Assembly: GCF_945859685.1 (NCBI RefSeq)
Contig: NC_079147.1
Location: forward strand, 128,520,238-128,584,237
Direction of reading: 5' to 3'
DNA length: 64,000 nt
Source: Eupeodes corollae
Lineage: Eukaryota; Arthropoda; Insecta; Diptera; Syrphidae
Below are positions 10,244-22,700 of this stretch, piece by piece. The notes under the pieces were generated by a model. That model made no database searches. It saw only the letters and a list, made by a program, of their open reading frames with translations, and had not been told where the DNA came from. Both the position numbers and the translations under genes were made by a program. Every line of letters begins with the position of its first letter. Position 1 is the stretch's first letter.

Positions 10244-10679
10244 TTTTTACCAAAATTCACTAAATGTTGAAAACGAACTTGAAACAGTTTACAAATATGA
10301 CTTCGGTTAACGGTAGATAATTGAGGAAGGAAGTTTAAACGAGAAAGAGAAACACTCAGGTGAAGAGTGGGGAGAGTTGGGAAGAACCGGTTTTCCCCAA
10401 CAGATCATAATATGATCTAGAGTAACCAGCGTAAAGTAAATTTTGCCCGAGCGAAAACCGGTTTTGCATGATTTTTTACATTCGATGATTACTTTATAAT
10501 ACGACCATATGAACTGTTCAAACCGCAGCTTCGGTGGGAGATTGAAATAAGCGGTACTTATCATAACTAGTTTTGATCAAAATTAAGCAAAAAGTTGTAA
10601 AAATACCATGTTTTACACGATTTGCGCGGTCAGTTAATGTTGAAAAACTACTGATTTCAATTTTTTTTATAGGTTTCTT

Positions 10680-10922
10680 ATACGCTAAATTCAACATTAG
10701 GACCTATTGCGTTTTGATAATAGTGAATTTAGTTATTAAAAAAAAAAGTCAAAGACTAGCAAATTTTCGCAACTTTTCAAAAGTTTGAATGGAATGCGCG
10801 AACGGAAGATATTTTTTTATTTAGAAAATTTTTTTCAGAGTTTTACTCAGATAGGTAATTAACAACTTTTGTGAGGTATTGCGAATCAAATAAAAAAAAA
10901 ATTGTTTTTTCGGCCCACCCTA
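10680..10922 (-). repeat. Right terminal inverted repeat
   Basis: Inverted counterpart of 7528-7770. It ends CGGCCCACCCTA directly before the 8-bp duplication ATATACAC. Confidence 0.9.
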
Positions 10923-11049
10923 ATATACACTACCTGCTGTTATTACTTTTTCTTTTAAGTTTAATATGTTCTAATTGTTAAAAAGTAAACATCTTTACTT
11001 GGAATATATATATTCATATGTAAAACCTCATTATTTTCTCCGGGCTTCT

Positions 11050-11950
11050 ATCATGTTTCGCTGTCTGACATGTTATTAATGTATCTTCTTTTTAATTCCC
11101 TTAATTTCGGAAAATAGAATTCATTTTTGAATTCAAGGTATGTTTCTTGTATTCCTCTATGATTAAATTTCTCATGAATTTTTCCAATTAGATTCAATGC
11201 ATCGTCTGTATTTTTAAATCATTTAAAAGCGCAATGCATCCTAGTAATATTAATTTACCTTGATTGCTGTAGAGTTCAACATATTTTTTCTGAATTTTGC
11301 AAAATAAATTATCACTTGGAAAATAAATTGCCACTTTTCCGTGATTGGGCAAAAATTCCTTTAATGCTTCAGTAAAATGATCGCCTACATCTTTTAATTT
11401 AATTATTAATCTGATTCTATAACTTCTATCTGATGCTTAAACATGTTTGTAGGTAATTCTAAAATTCCTATATGATCATTTCTTTCTTCTATTCCACTAT
11501 GATTTGTTGTTAACGACGTATCTTCAATTTTATTAACTGCGTTTACTTCTAATCTACTTAGGTAATCTGCTACACGATTTTCTTTTCCTAGGTCAAAGTC
11601 ATATTCGTTTAAACTTATTTTCCATCTCTGAGTTAGGTTCTTTAAGGTTGCTTAACCAAATTAAAGGTCTGTGATCTGTTTCTATCTTAAATTTGCGTCC
11701 GTAAAGATATGGTCGAAAATATTTTACTGACAATACAATACTTAATTATTCTTTTTCAATGGTGCTAAATCTACTCTGATGTTCATTGAGGGTTCGAGAT
11801 GCATCGCGTAATGGGTGGTTTGATTGTGAAAGAACTGATCCACTCGCACAATTTGAAGCGTCGTCGGTTGATAAAACGAATTCTTTATTATAATCTGGAT
11901 ATTTTAAAACTGGGTGGCTAGAAATGAGTAGTTTTAATTCTTTAAAAGCT
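11050..11950 (-). pseudogene. Gypsy RNase H and integrase N-terminal region, decayed
   Basis: Minus-strand pieces in shifting frames: an RNase H segment near 11600-11760, the junction NRVADYLSRLEVNAVN (the ADALSR-like end of RNase H) near 11560, and an integrase zinc-binding start HEKFNHRGIQ (H-x4-H) near 11160. The cysteine half of the HHCC finger and the catalytic core are not preserved. Confidence 0.65.
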
Positions 11951-11958
11951 GTTATATA

Positions 11959-12720
11959 TTATGGGTCTTTAATATTTATCCTTGTACCTTTCTTCAAGTA
12001 TTTTGTCATAGACAATGCTACTTTTGAATAATCTTTGATACATTTTCTATAATAGTCCGTAAGTCCCAAAAATGATTTTATTTGTTTAGTTGCGCATGGA
12101 ATAGGTATTTTATCGATAGCTTTCATTTTGTCTGGATTTGGTTTTATACCATTTGTGGTTGTGACATGTCCCAAGTATTCTGTACTTTTACTGAAAAATT
12201 TGCATTTATATATCTGTATTTTTAAATTATCCTTAAGTTTCTGAAATACCTTATTTATTGAAGAAGTATGTCCTTCTAATGGTGTGCTAAATATTAGAAT
12301 GTCATCTAAATAAACAACACATATTTTTTCTATTAGTCCTTCTAAGACGTGATTTATCATTCGCTGAAAAGTTGCCGGTGCGTTTTTAAGTCCGAATGGC
12401 ATCCGACTAAATTCGTAATGTCCATTGGCTGTAAAAAAGGCTGTTCTAGCACTTCATTTATTTGCCTTTCTATTTATTCTTTATGCACTTCTGGATATCT
12501 ATATAATCGTGTATATATTGGTTTATTATCCTTCGTTTCAATTTTATGAGTAATTTCTTTTACATTAGTTAAAATATCTCCTTCTTTATAAAATAAATGT
12601 TTATTATTCTTGATTATTTGAGTTAAAGCTTTCTTTTCTTCTGCGTTTAAATAAAGTTCAATTAATTTGTCAAAAAAACTTTCTGAATTTACATCAGTTC
12701 TACATAAATTTATTTGCCTG
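11959..12720 (-). pseudogene. Gypsy reverse transcriptase
   Basis: The frame at 12402-11959 reads MPFGLKNAPATFQRMINH, then the catalytic box CVVYLDDILIF, then FKCKF-like and EYLGHVTTTNGIKPNP, and the FLGLTDYYRKCI thumb motif: the full Ty3/Gypsy RT signature. Upstream (to about 12720) a shifted frame adds EITHKIETKDNKPIYTRLYR. RT copies element RNA into cDNA. The frame break near 12430 separates the two halves. Confidence 0.9.
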
Positions 12721-12922
12721 CATGATAAATCTTCAATCTAACTATCTAAAGGATAATCTTTGGGTTTAGAGAGCAACGGTTTTTTATATTTTTTATTTTC
12801 ACAGTATGGGGGAAATAAAATTCGGCTTTTAATGGTTTAAGAATATTATTTCTTAAAATACCAAATGTACTTTTCGTTATTGGAGCAATTTAAAATTCCA
12901 TTTATGATTCATTTTTAGTAAA

Positions 12923-14115
12923 TTAACCTGGTAATGGCACAATTGTTTTGGTATGTATTAAGTTGTCTGAGTATAATGTTTTAATGTTATGTGGTTTGTC
13001 TAGTTTAGTTTCAAAATGCTTTCGAAATATATTTTCACTTAAGATAGAATTCGCTGCTCCTGTGTCTACAAGTAATCTAAGGTTTTTACTGAGAATATGA
13101 ATATCTATGCAGAGTAAAGGTCTGTTAAGGCTTTTATTCGAAAATTTGGTGTATACTGAGTAATATGATCTACTTCCATTGGTTCTGGAATTGTATAGCA
13201 AAGGGATTTCGATTTTGATTGGACAAATTTCTTTTGGTTGCCCATTATATTGATGGTTTCGATTTTGATAATTATTACTATTTAAGTTTTGATTCTGATT
13301 ATTATTTCTATAAAAGTTCTGACCCTGATTATTTTTTGTATTAAAGTTCTGATTCTGATTATTAGTTCTATAAAAGTTCAGACTCTGATTCTGATTATTA
13401 TTTCTGTTAAGGTTCTGACTCCGATTCTGATTATTATTTCTGTAATTATAATTTCTAGAATTAGTTGTGTAACTTTCATTTCTTTGATTTCTAATATTTT
13501 TTTCATAATTATTTTCATTCCCTTCTTTTGTCCAATGACAAGATTCTAATTTATAAAAGGCTTCACTTAAAGTTTGTATTCCATGATTAATAATAATCGA
13601 ACTAGCATTTGATGGAATTTTCTCACAAAATGTTGCTAATAATGACGCTTCGTTATTAATAGAATTATTATATAACTGAGTTATATTTTTGGTATAGACT
13701 TTTTCAGCTAATTCCTTTAATTTTACAAAGGACTCTTTTTCACCAAAATTTCTTGATAATAATTTTTTTATTTCCTGCCAGCTATTTGGGTCACCACCCC
13801 GTAATAATACCTCTAGTGCACTATTTGTGATTTTACCTTTAATTTCGTTCATTTTGAATTCTTTCGTTGCTTCATTATATTTGCTTACTACATTCATTAT
13901 AAAGTCTACCTTTTTTATAAATACAATAATGTTGCATACTCTGCCGTTAAAATTTGGCTAATTTTTATTGAGTTTTAATGGTTCAATATTTATAGTTGCC
14001 TTTTTTAGCTTATTTTCTAATTCCCCTTCTTGGTTGAAATTTTCTTCTGGTTGTGTTGACTTTATATCGGCTTTCAATGATGCTGGTACACTGTATGGTT
14101 TGAATTTGTTCATTC
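12923..14115 (-). pseudogene. Gypsy gag with asparagine/glutamine repeats, plus protease
   Basis: Gag starts at an ATG at 14115 (MNKFKPYSVPASLKADIKST) and stops after about 50 codons. A second frame from 13897 runs to 12923. It holds a capsid-like region (LLRGGDPNSWQEIKKLLSRN), then tandem N/Q/R-rich repeats (about 13450-13245) in place of a zinc knuckle, and an aspartic protease active site LRLLVDTGAANSIL. Protease would cleave the polyprotein. The early stop/frameshift makes it a pseudogene. Confidence 0.85.
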
Positions 14116-14129
14116 ATTTCCGGTATTAA

Positions 14130-14590
14130 CTATTTAGTTGTAAGGACGATCTCGAATTAAACTTTTAATAAAGTACACATTACACAATGTAAAAAAAATA
14201 AAATCTTCAAATGCCTTACCCTGGGTCGGGGGAAGATCAATATGACTGAACTGAACTCAATTGAATGAATGAATGCCAACGCATTGAACTGATCAACCCC
14301 TTTTTATATTATTTAAATGTTAAGTCAGCAAATCTATTTGACTGAAGATCATAGTTCCTTTGTCTTATTTTTGTTGACACCAGATATATAGAATTTACTT
14401 TGGGATGAAGTCCCATTCAAATCCTTTATGCTTTATACAGCTTTATGTTTCTTTTGTCTTAGTTTTATATTTCTTTTGCCTTATTATTGCTGACACAAAT
14501 TGTTTATACTTAAATATGCTGATATGCACTTTGATGTGTATCTTGTGTTAGCATTACAGTTTTGTATGGTGTTTTGTATAATTATAATGT
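14130..14590 (-). promoter_or_regulatory. Probable 5' LTR/leader of the Gypsy element
   Basis: Non-coding minus-strand stretch immediately upstream of gag. It includes a TATA-like AATATAAAAAGG (near 14305), an initiator-like AGTTCAGTTCAGTCAT, and an ATTAAAAG polyadenylation-like signal nearer gag. Without a second LTR its exact ends cannot be set. Another LINE begins close to its outer side. Confidence 0.4.
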
Positions 14591-14594
14591 GATG

Positions 14595-15090
14595 TTAGGG
14601 TGTTCTGGGAACGTAAACCTTCGCTCTGACGAAACAGTTGTTTTACAGCAGTCGGCTTGACCCCGGAGTGAAGGTAATTTGTTACATGGCCCTCATACGG
14701 CCGATGATCGTTTATGGTTGTCCTGTGTGATTCAACGTTGCCCCTTCCCAGATGAAGAAGTTTCGTGTGTTCGAGCGCCAGAGTTTACGACACTGTACAG
14801 GCTTATATTTAAGCAGATGCGGTCTGATACAGGATAGATTGGCAGTTCCGCTAATCTACCACGTCAGACGACGAACCGTGGGTAGATGACTCCTGTACCA
14901 GAGCTCCTTCGGTTCAGTAGGGCTGTGCCCGAACGGGGTCGAATTGATAGGGTGAAGCAGGAGAACCAGATTTGGTGGCTTCAATCGGCACTTGACAGTG
15001 CGTAGTCGGGATGGGGTTTTAAGCCTTGGCTAGCTTACATACTTGTTTTATAGTTTTAAGGTTTAGTTTAAAGTAGAATAGGCATACAAA
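14595..15090 (+). mobile_element. LINE-B 3' end (5'-truncated copy)
   Basis: Plus-strand 3' terminus of the LINE family found on the other strand at 48780-52870. Pieces translate to MALIRPMIVYGCPV, FRVFERQSLRHCTGLY and RFGGFNRHL-type segments matching that copy, and the 3' UTR (AGCCTTGGCTAGCTTACATA) is nearly the same. Stops and shifts are present. Confidence 0.8.
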
Positions 15091-15750
15091 AAAAAAATAC
15101 AAATATTTATGGGTGGTTAAACAAAAGTTGTGTAACGCGATGTCATCAACCAATATATACAAATGTCTTATTATATTTTATTCAGATTTCAATTTATTTT
15201 AAAACAATGGAAAGACCTTTATTAAGACACCCAACTTCAGTTCTTCATTTTGAATACAAGTTATTAAAAAAAAGACAATAAGTTTTTAAAACGTCAGTCC
15301 TAAGCTAAGCCAGTTAACACGTCAGTCCTATGGTGATTCGTTATTTTTTTTGTTAATCTTAAGTTTATTTATATTTATTTATATTAGACTTTAATTCGTT
15401 AAAATGTAGTTTGTTGATATTCGAAATTACCAACAAAAAAACATAAGTCCTGATTATAATCTCAAATTTCGTCTTCTTCGTCAGTCCTGTGTCAGGTATA
15501 TTGTTATTGTTCTTCATTTCATGATCATTAGTACTTTAAAGATGAATATTTTGAGATTTTGTGTATATTTTTTCTTGATTACTTAGAAATATTTAGTAAA
15601 ACTGTGTGAAAGTACTAAAAGATAAGTGAATAACGTTACGTTAAATGTCAAAACTCTTTTTTGAAAACTGATATAGTATTCTCTTCCAGTATTTCATATT
15701 AATAATTATTTTTAATTGTTACTAAGTGATTTTAAGTCATCATTATTAAA
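15091..15750. other. No gene recognised
   Basis: AT-rich sequence. A CGTCAGTCCT motif occurs three times (about 15292, 15321, 15479); otherwise no coding or structured feature is seen. Confidence 0.5.
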
Positions 15751-16105
15751 TCCTAAGAGATGTTATTTATTAAAAGAACAAAATGGAATTTGAATGAAAC
15801 TTAAAACCACAAAGATGATGGTTTAAGTTTTTGTTGCATAAAGGGATGAGAGAGTGAGGGGAAAATTGAAGAAAAAAAGGGCAACGAGAAGAAGCCAAGG
15901 TATAGGGTTGTTCTCAGCGAGAAAGAAAACCAGGTAGGGAGGGTAAAGTAAATATCTCGTGCATCACTACCATCGGGATGCTAGACTGATGGCTTTAGTT
16001 TCTCTTTGTGTTGAGTCCAGGGTCGAAAAACCTACGCAACCGCTGAGCAACGGGTTCAATTATGCCAGCCACGACCCCACACAGGCAATCGGCTCGTTGC
16101 AACTC
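15750..16105 (-). repeat. Unclassified ~350-bp interspersed repeat, copy 1
   Basis: Inverted match to 35190-35540, ending in both copies at GCTCGTTRCAA. In minus-strand reading it carries TTGCTCAGCGG (polymerase III box A-like) and TTTTTCGACCC about 20 bases later (box B-like), followed by the conserved block AGTCTAGCATCCCGATGG. It could be a second tRNA-related SINE, but the head is not at the end as expected. Confidence 0.6.
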
Positions 16106-16115
16106 TCTTCTTCTA

Positions 16116-16440
16116 GTGGTGGATGGTAAAAAAATTAGCAACGAACTAAAGTTAAGATTGGTTGAAGGAGACCAGTTACCAACTTCGGTCAGCGAAGTTT
16201 TAATTAAGAATCATTCAAACATTAATGAGTCAGGTAAATACACAAATTTTCTCTCTTCCTTCCATACACTTGTTGTAAATTATTGTCATTTAAACAGACG
16301 CTAATATTCATATTGACCATGAAGAAGATGATGAAGAACTTAACGAAGAAGATATTTTATGTGATGTACAGGGTTTTCGATTAGAATACAATTTTATAAT
16401 GTTTCGAAAACAAAATAGGAACAAACGTTCAAACACCTAA
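16116..16440 (+). CDS. Candidate terminal exons of an unknown gene (two exons)
   Basis: A strong acceptor (CTCTTCTTCTAG, ending 16115) opens an exon reading VDGKKISNELKLRLVEGDQL onwards. At 16234 a GTAAAT donor starts a 64-bp intron ending AAACAG at 16297, a typical fly intron size. The second exon continues in frame with a very acidic stretch (HEEDDEELNEEDILCD) and ends RKQNRNKRSNT before TAA at 16438-16440. Frame and splice sites agree, which favours a real spliced product, but upstream exons are not identified and the protein is not recognised. It lies antisense in the last sip3 intron. Confidence 0.4.
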
Positions 16441-16599
16441 ACAAACACCTATTTAAAGGTCAATTAAATTCGTAAAAACATTGTTGCGCTCCCAGATTTC
16501 TATCCAAAAACAAAATATCTTTGAAGTGTTTACAGAATCTTATATAATAATATAAATTTTGTGTTGAATTTAGCATTTAAGGAAAATGTATTTACTTAC

Positions 16600-16725
16600 C
16601 TGCAAATTATACATATATTATCTGATAGTTGTAGTTCTTCGGGAGTAGCATTTGGATAGAGAGTGTTCATATTTCGTATAGCTCTTCTTGACATAATGAC
16701 ATCACTTAGGGCTTTTTTAAAGCTC
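16600..16725 (-). CDS. sip3: sip3 coding exon 5, start of RING
   Basis: Completes the split Arg codon, encodes SFKKALSDVIMSRRAIRNMN and ends DNICIIC plus two bases at a GTAAGT donor. The next exon should carry the remaining RING ligands; I could not find it in bases 1-16599. Confidence 0.96.
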
Positions 16726-19700
16726 CTGGAAATAGATACAAATTAATTGATTTTAAAATGTATTGAGTAATTCTTTTGCAATAGCTGCTAATTGCTTTAA
16801 AATACTTGTAATAATAAACACAAATGAAAAACTAACAAGATTTTCTCTTACAAGAATGTTGTAACTTAAATGATTTTAGGCTGGAAAATACAAACATGAA
16901 GTTTGTTTGTCCAAACAATTTCACCTGGAAGTGTGATGTGAAAATAATGGAAAACCGTCTATAGACAGTTTTTCGCTCATCTTCTTCTTTACGTCGTTTT
17001 TTAAGCCTTTTGTCTTTGTAAAGTAACGAAATGGTTTTAACCATAACCAAATTCTTGTGGTAGTTTTGTTTTACCCATGTTTACATTCATAAGATCGACA
17101 CAACCCACGCTAGTTATACCTACGTATAGTTTGCGGATAGTCGATTTCTTAATAGGTTTTCTCTTTCGTATTGTAGCGACTAGTTTTTATCGGTTGGCTT
17201 ACCAAATTACCGTAAGCGGGTTGATTGACATAAAATCAGATAATGCCGATTGTGGACAAACTTTCCAATAAAATATGATTTTGAAAAGCATGCTATGTAA
17301 CAAACTTTAACATTTAATAAAAGTGTGTGATAACAAATGTGAGTCTTCTGGTTTGTTCATTAATATTATCAAATTCATTTCACCATTCCTCTTAAAACAA
17401 CTTATATCTATAACAAAATAAAAAACAACAAACACTCACCTGATTGTAAAGAACATTGGCCGAAATACGAACATTGGCAAAGCGTATATTTTAGCCATAA
17501 TAACTACGAAAAACACATATAAGAGAACTTTAATAAGTCCAATTATAAGTTCTGTATACAAAAGAAATACAGCCTTGTTTTCCCAAGAATTTTCTGTTTG
17601 CATTTCAGCAGCATGTAGCAAATATTTAATTCCTATGTTTGCTATTACTGTCAATAGTATCCCATATTCAAATCCAAACACCAGCTGTACAGTCGGTCCA
17701 CGATTTATTGTTGAAGTGTATGCATGTTGAAGAAGCCAATAGTCCATAAAACCCAAAATCACTAGTAAGCTTAAAACTCGCACATGAAATACCAATCCTA
17801 AAACTGGACTGCGTTCCATCTGCAAACAAAAATGGAAAACCAATTTTTTAAATCACAAAATTGTAATAAATTAAATATTGCAATGATTTAAGATAAAAAA
17901 TATAGTAAAACCCGTGTAAGAGAAACTACAAAACGTCACAGTCAAAGCCGGTTTTTCACATTACCACATAGTGTGGGGTTCACATAATTGAAAAAATGTC
18001 ACCTAAGCGGATCAAAAAATATCATTAAGTAAAAATATATATGCTAGAAACAATTGTATTTATCTTTTGGAGCTACCTGGAAAAATTAAAAAAAATGTTT
18101 GACCAACAACGATCAAGTAACACAAAATTATTTATACAATAACAAAAACTAGTCATGTATGTGGAATGAATTGAATATAGGAGTTCATAGGTAGTACTAC
18201 ATGCATATTTCATTTAAATAAATTATTTTTAATCACATATTAGTTTTTATTCTTTAATTGACTTGACATTGTGCATAGCAAAGATTTAATTGTACGTAAA
18301 TACAATATTGTTAGTTCTATAAAGAAAAAAATAATCCCACTTTGTAAAAAAGTCATACATTTTTGTCTGTGAAAAGGGCTTAAAATGGAAATTCATCATT
18401 TTATGTTCGGTTTATCTTAATTGCTTAGGAACCCTGAGATTTACAAGCTTTTTTGATTATAGGTTTCTGAAATTACAAAAATTTCCACATATAAATGATT
18501 TTCAGATGCAGATCTATTAGCATCAAGCTCTTCGAATTTTAGTGCAGTCTCATTCATTGTCCTCATCTGTCATGTCACCAAAACATGTGCGATCCTTATA
18601 TAAGGGAAGAATGCCATACCACTTCAACACAAAACAACAACAACTGATGATAAAAGATCGCTATCGCTCTTGCAGCCAACACCCAAATCCAAAGTGTCAA
18701 TATTTTGGAGATACGTGACCAAACAAAGATAACGACCACATGTTCTCGATCCACACAATCTTATATCCAATACGGGACCAAACGGACATCATTATCAGCA
18801 GTCACAATATACTTGCATTAAAAGATTAGGACTTATTAATAGAACATAAGAATTAAGATTATAAATACGACTGGATGTTATTCAGTCCAGTTATTTATTA
18901 AGAGTTATCCTTAAACATACATAACTATTCTTTTAGCTCACGAGGAGTTCTTATTGAATAAAGAAATCTTAGAAAAAAAATGAAACTATCGCGTTTTATT
19001 TAAAAATTATAGATATATTTACAAGATAATCAATTTCATATATAATAGCTATCTGAAAATTATTTTCTTCGTCTAGTGGTTCTACTTCTTCGTCAAACCA
19101 GCTTTATGGAATCAATGTGCTTACTGACTACTTGAGACACAAATTGAACGACTTTACAAAAACGTGTCGAAGACAATTTAGTAGTACATTTGCTTACTGA
19201 TCTTCACATCGACCCAGTTGAAAAAGCCAAAACCGTATGCGCTGGACTACTCGACGGAAATGAAAACAACACTGAAATTGAATCCGCGCACAGATAAACC
19301 ACCAAAACGCACCCACTGTAGTAATTGTTATCAAATTGAAGTCACGAGAAACAGCTTTAAATGTTTTACGAAACGCGGAGAAACTTAAAGGAACAAAAAT
19401 AAGTATCAACGAAGATTCAACACATAATGCCAGATAAAGAAGTAAGATGGTATCCATAATAAAGGTACTCTGCGAGTCAAAACCTAAAATGAAAATCTTC
19501 GTAAGAGACGGTAGGCTGTATCTAGAAGACGCTGTTTTTACATGGGATGAATCGCTTGGGCTCAAGAATAGGAGCAATAAAGACAGTTTGGCTGTAATAA
19601 AACATTTGATGGGGGAGATTCCTCATTCTTTAACAGTATTACCGCGTTTACCAGGAGAATTGAATCCGAATTGAATCAGGATTTAGCGCCGTATAGACCT

Positions 19701-22700
19701 ATGTATATCAGATCGAAATAGGATTACTCGATCCAATCCCACTGAAAGAGGTGAATTGAATCAAAAATTTGTTTGTAAACCTGAATCGGGAAATCGAGTT
19801 ATTGGTGTGTGAGGTTTTGCTTGTGCGTGCGATAAGTTTTTTCCCTTTTGTTTGTTCTCCATTTTAATGGACAAATTGTGAGTGCATGTTCACACAGTAC
19901 TTCATCCAACTGAGAAGAATCCGTCTGCAAGGCAAACTTAAATGTTTCAACACTTAAAATCATAAGCTATAATGTCGCGGCGCTTAGAAACAAAAGTTTA
20001 TTTACTGAATTTTTTAGTTATATTAAGCAATTTGATTTATTTATATTATAAGAAACACATATTATTTTTTTTTGACGAAACTAGTTTTAAGAATATTTAT
20101 ATGAGCTACGAAATTGAATTCATACCAGCTGTGCAAAGTAACATATTTGGTAGAGGAAGTGGTGGTGAATTATTCGGGTATAAAAAGAGACTTAAAGACG
20201 CTGCAATCAATTTCAAAAATATTGAGCAATCCCGATTATATGAAATCAAAATAGAAGAGAGTATTTTTTAGGTTGTTCTAATCTACTTGAACTGCAGCCA
20301 TTGGCATTGCGATTTTGACAAATTACGAGACCTTATAAATGTGCTGGGACCAGCAAATCTTATGTTAATTGGTGATTTTAACGAAAGAATAGGCATATCG
20401 CAAAATAATTTTAATAGTGAAGTAGACACAACCCATATCCATTGCGACCGTAAATCAAAGGTGTGCGATTCAAAAGGGACCAACATTCTTGAGCTGGCAG
20501 ATGCTGTGGACTGTTGAGTTCTGAATGGAAGCTGTGAAGGTGATCGCAATGGTGAACTCACTTTCATTTGCGGAACAGCTGTTTCTGTGATCGATTATTA
20601 TTTTTTGTCTGAAAATTGGTTCCTCTTTTTTGATAATTTTATAGTAGTTAGAGGTATCTTTTAGAATAAAAACACCTTGTATGGAGACAACTGAACCTGC
20701 CATTACTCTTCTTCCAAAGCTTCAAAGGAAAGACAGCTACAGAGAGCTATTTCAAAGAAACCTAAACAGACAGCTCGAAATTCAAATAACTTTGAATGTT
20801 CTATCTAATCTAGACATGCACATGTTAACAATAATTGCCAAGAAAGCAGCGCCCCAAAAAACATCGGGAAAAAAGTAGGTTTTGGCAAAAAAGCAAAAGT
20901 GGTTGCATGAGAGCGTACTTGAAATTGTTCAGAACGACCAATAACATCAATTTTAGAATCCTCTATGCGACAGCGAACAAAAATTTCAAATATCTTTTTA
21001 AAGCAAAAAGCGAAATTTTGATGAAAAAACATCGAAATGGTAAACAGCGCGAAAAACTTAATGGAGCAATTAGACTTGAGTGGAAAAAAGATTCCAACGG
21101 CTACAGTACTGCATATTGAACAATTGAAAATCAATTTTACAAGTTTGCTCAACACTTCACACAACGCTTCAATATGCACCACCTTTAATAATTGATGAGT
21201 TTCTTTATGCGCCTATATCCCAAAATGAGATAAAAATAGTTATTGTAAAAGCAAAAAAGGATAAAACACCAGGGGAAGATAGAAACCGTATGAATATTTT
21301 AAAAAATTACACCAGATATATTACGGCTTCTAACTTTGGAGTACAACAGAATTTTCGACACCGCTGATATCCCCGAGAGTTTTCGAAAGGCAATTATTTT
21401 TCCGCTACAATAAAAAGGTATTTTTGAAGATCCAGCAAATTATAGAGGCATCTCATTTTTAAATACAGCAGTAAAGATCCTAGGCTCGGTATTATATAAC
21501 AGACGCTTTTTTGTGGATTTTCGAGCAGCCTTTGATTCAATTCCCCGGGAAGCACTTTTTTACAAGTTTTATAAATATGGAATCTCAACTAAACTGTCTG
21601 TCTTTACAGCCATGTACGAAGAGAGTGTCTTTCACAGTTTGGTACGTCAATGGGCGTTAAGCAAGGTTGCGTTTTAAGTACTCTTCTCTTTATCTTATAC
21701 ATAAATTACAGTGAAAGGTGGTATAGATATAAGAGGAAAGAATATTCTAGGATTAATGTTCGCGGACGATATAGTTTTCCTAGCTAAAACTATAGACAGG
21801 ATGCAGCTAATGATGAATAGCCTTCAAATTTATTGCAAAACATGGAGAAGTGAACGTGTGACAAGGAACCGATAGAAATAGTAAAGGAATACAAGTATCT
21901 GGGAGTTTTGATTGCATCTAACTTGAATCTAGAAAAACATTTACAATCCAAACTATCGGAAGCAAGGCATGCTATGTGTTCTGTGTGGAGAAGTTGCACT
22001 GTAAGTTATAGCTTTTCGCACATAGCTAACCACAAAGTATTTCGAGCTACCCCAATTGCAATACTGTTTTACGGAGCGCTATGGGGATATCGATCGTTTG
22101 AAGCTGTGGAAAAGTTCCTCCGTTTTTTTATTAAAAGTACTTTCAAGTTGCCAAGTACGACGCCCAACTATAAGTTACATCTTGAAACAGGAATAGGACC
22201 CTTCTTTTTAAACACACTTAAATTACATTTTAACTACGTGTCAAGAGTTTTGGCGATGGGTGAAGAAAGAATTCCGCGAATAGTACACACACAAGCTATC
22301 AATTCTCAAGTTTCGTGTGTTAAAGAGTTTAAGAAACTGGAAATTGAATGCTCAACTACTTTTTCAATATCAGCAGAAGAAAGTATAGAGGTGCTTATAT
22401 TGAATTTTGATGACTTGCTGAAAAAAGTCGGCAACATGATGTACGATAAGTTAGGTTGGTTCTGTATGAATACTCATTGAACGCTCTTCGCTATAGAACC
22501 AGAATAATTGAGGAAAATGTTTAAGGTTTTACAGCTTAAAAAATTATAAAATTATTTCATTGAATTGTATCTAATTAACTTTAATCGTATATATAAATTT
22601 AAAAAAAAATGTCCGTTTGGTGAAAGGCCTTCGGCCAAACCATTTAAAGACTTGTGTAATCTTACAATAAAGAACATAATGTTTTGTTCTTGTATATTTT

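Larger units (their letters stand above)
7528..10922 (-). mobile_element. Complete 3.4-kb DNA transposon, unassigned superfamily
   Basis: The ends are inverted repeats beginning TAGGGTGGGCCGAAAAAAC (left) and closing with the complement (right). The outer ~160 bp are nearly identical and similarity continues to about 245 bp (7528-7770 and 10680-10922). A perfect 8-bp direct repeat ATATACAC flanks it (7520-7527 and 10923-10930). One intact 763-codon ORF fills the interior. An 8-bp duplication fits hAT, P, Merlin and some rarer superfamilies, but repeats this long are unusual for hAT and P. The intact ORF and near-identical ends suggest recent insertion into the old Gypsy copy. Confidence 0.92.
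7140..14640 (-). mobile_element. Gypsy-type LTR retrotransposon, split by a DNA transposon
   Basis: On the minus strand the order is LTR-like promoter region (about 14640-14130), gag (14115 leftwards), protease, RT, RNase H, integrase N-terminal part, the inserted transposon (7528-10922), then the integrase C-terminal part (7519-7157). The order gag-PR-RT-RH-IN and the YLDDI catalytic box identify the Ty3/Gypsy group. The integrase core is missing, the frames are interrupted, and no matching 3' LTR is evident at the left end, so the element is dead. A purine-rich stretch (AGTGGAG) just past the integrase end could be the polypurine tract. Confidence 0.85.

Noticed and set aside
13289..13549. 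Plus-strand Ile/Val-rich membrane-like frame
   Set aside because: Antisense shadow of the N/Q-repeat part of Gypsy gag.
16062..16233. Use of the ATG at 16062 as gene start
   Set aside because: The first ~45 bases lie in the interspersed repeat, and a strong splice acceptor ends at 16115, so an upstream exon is more likely.
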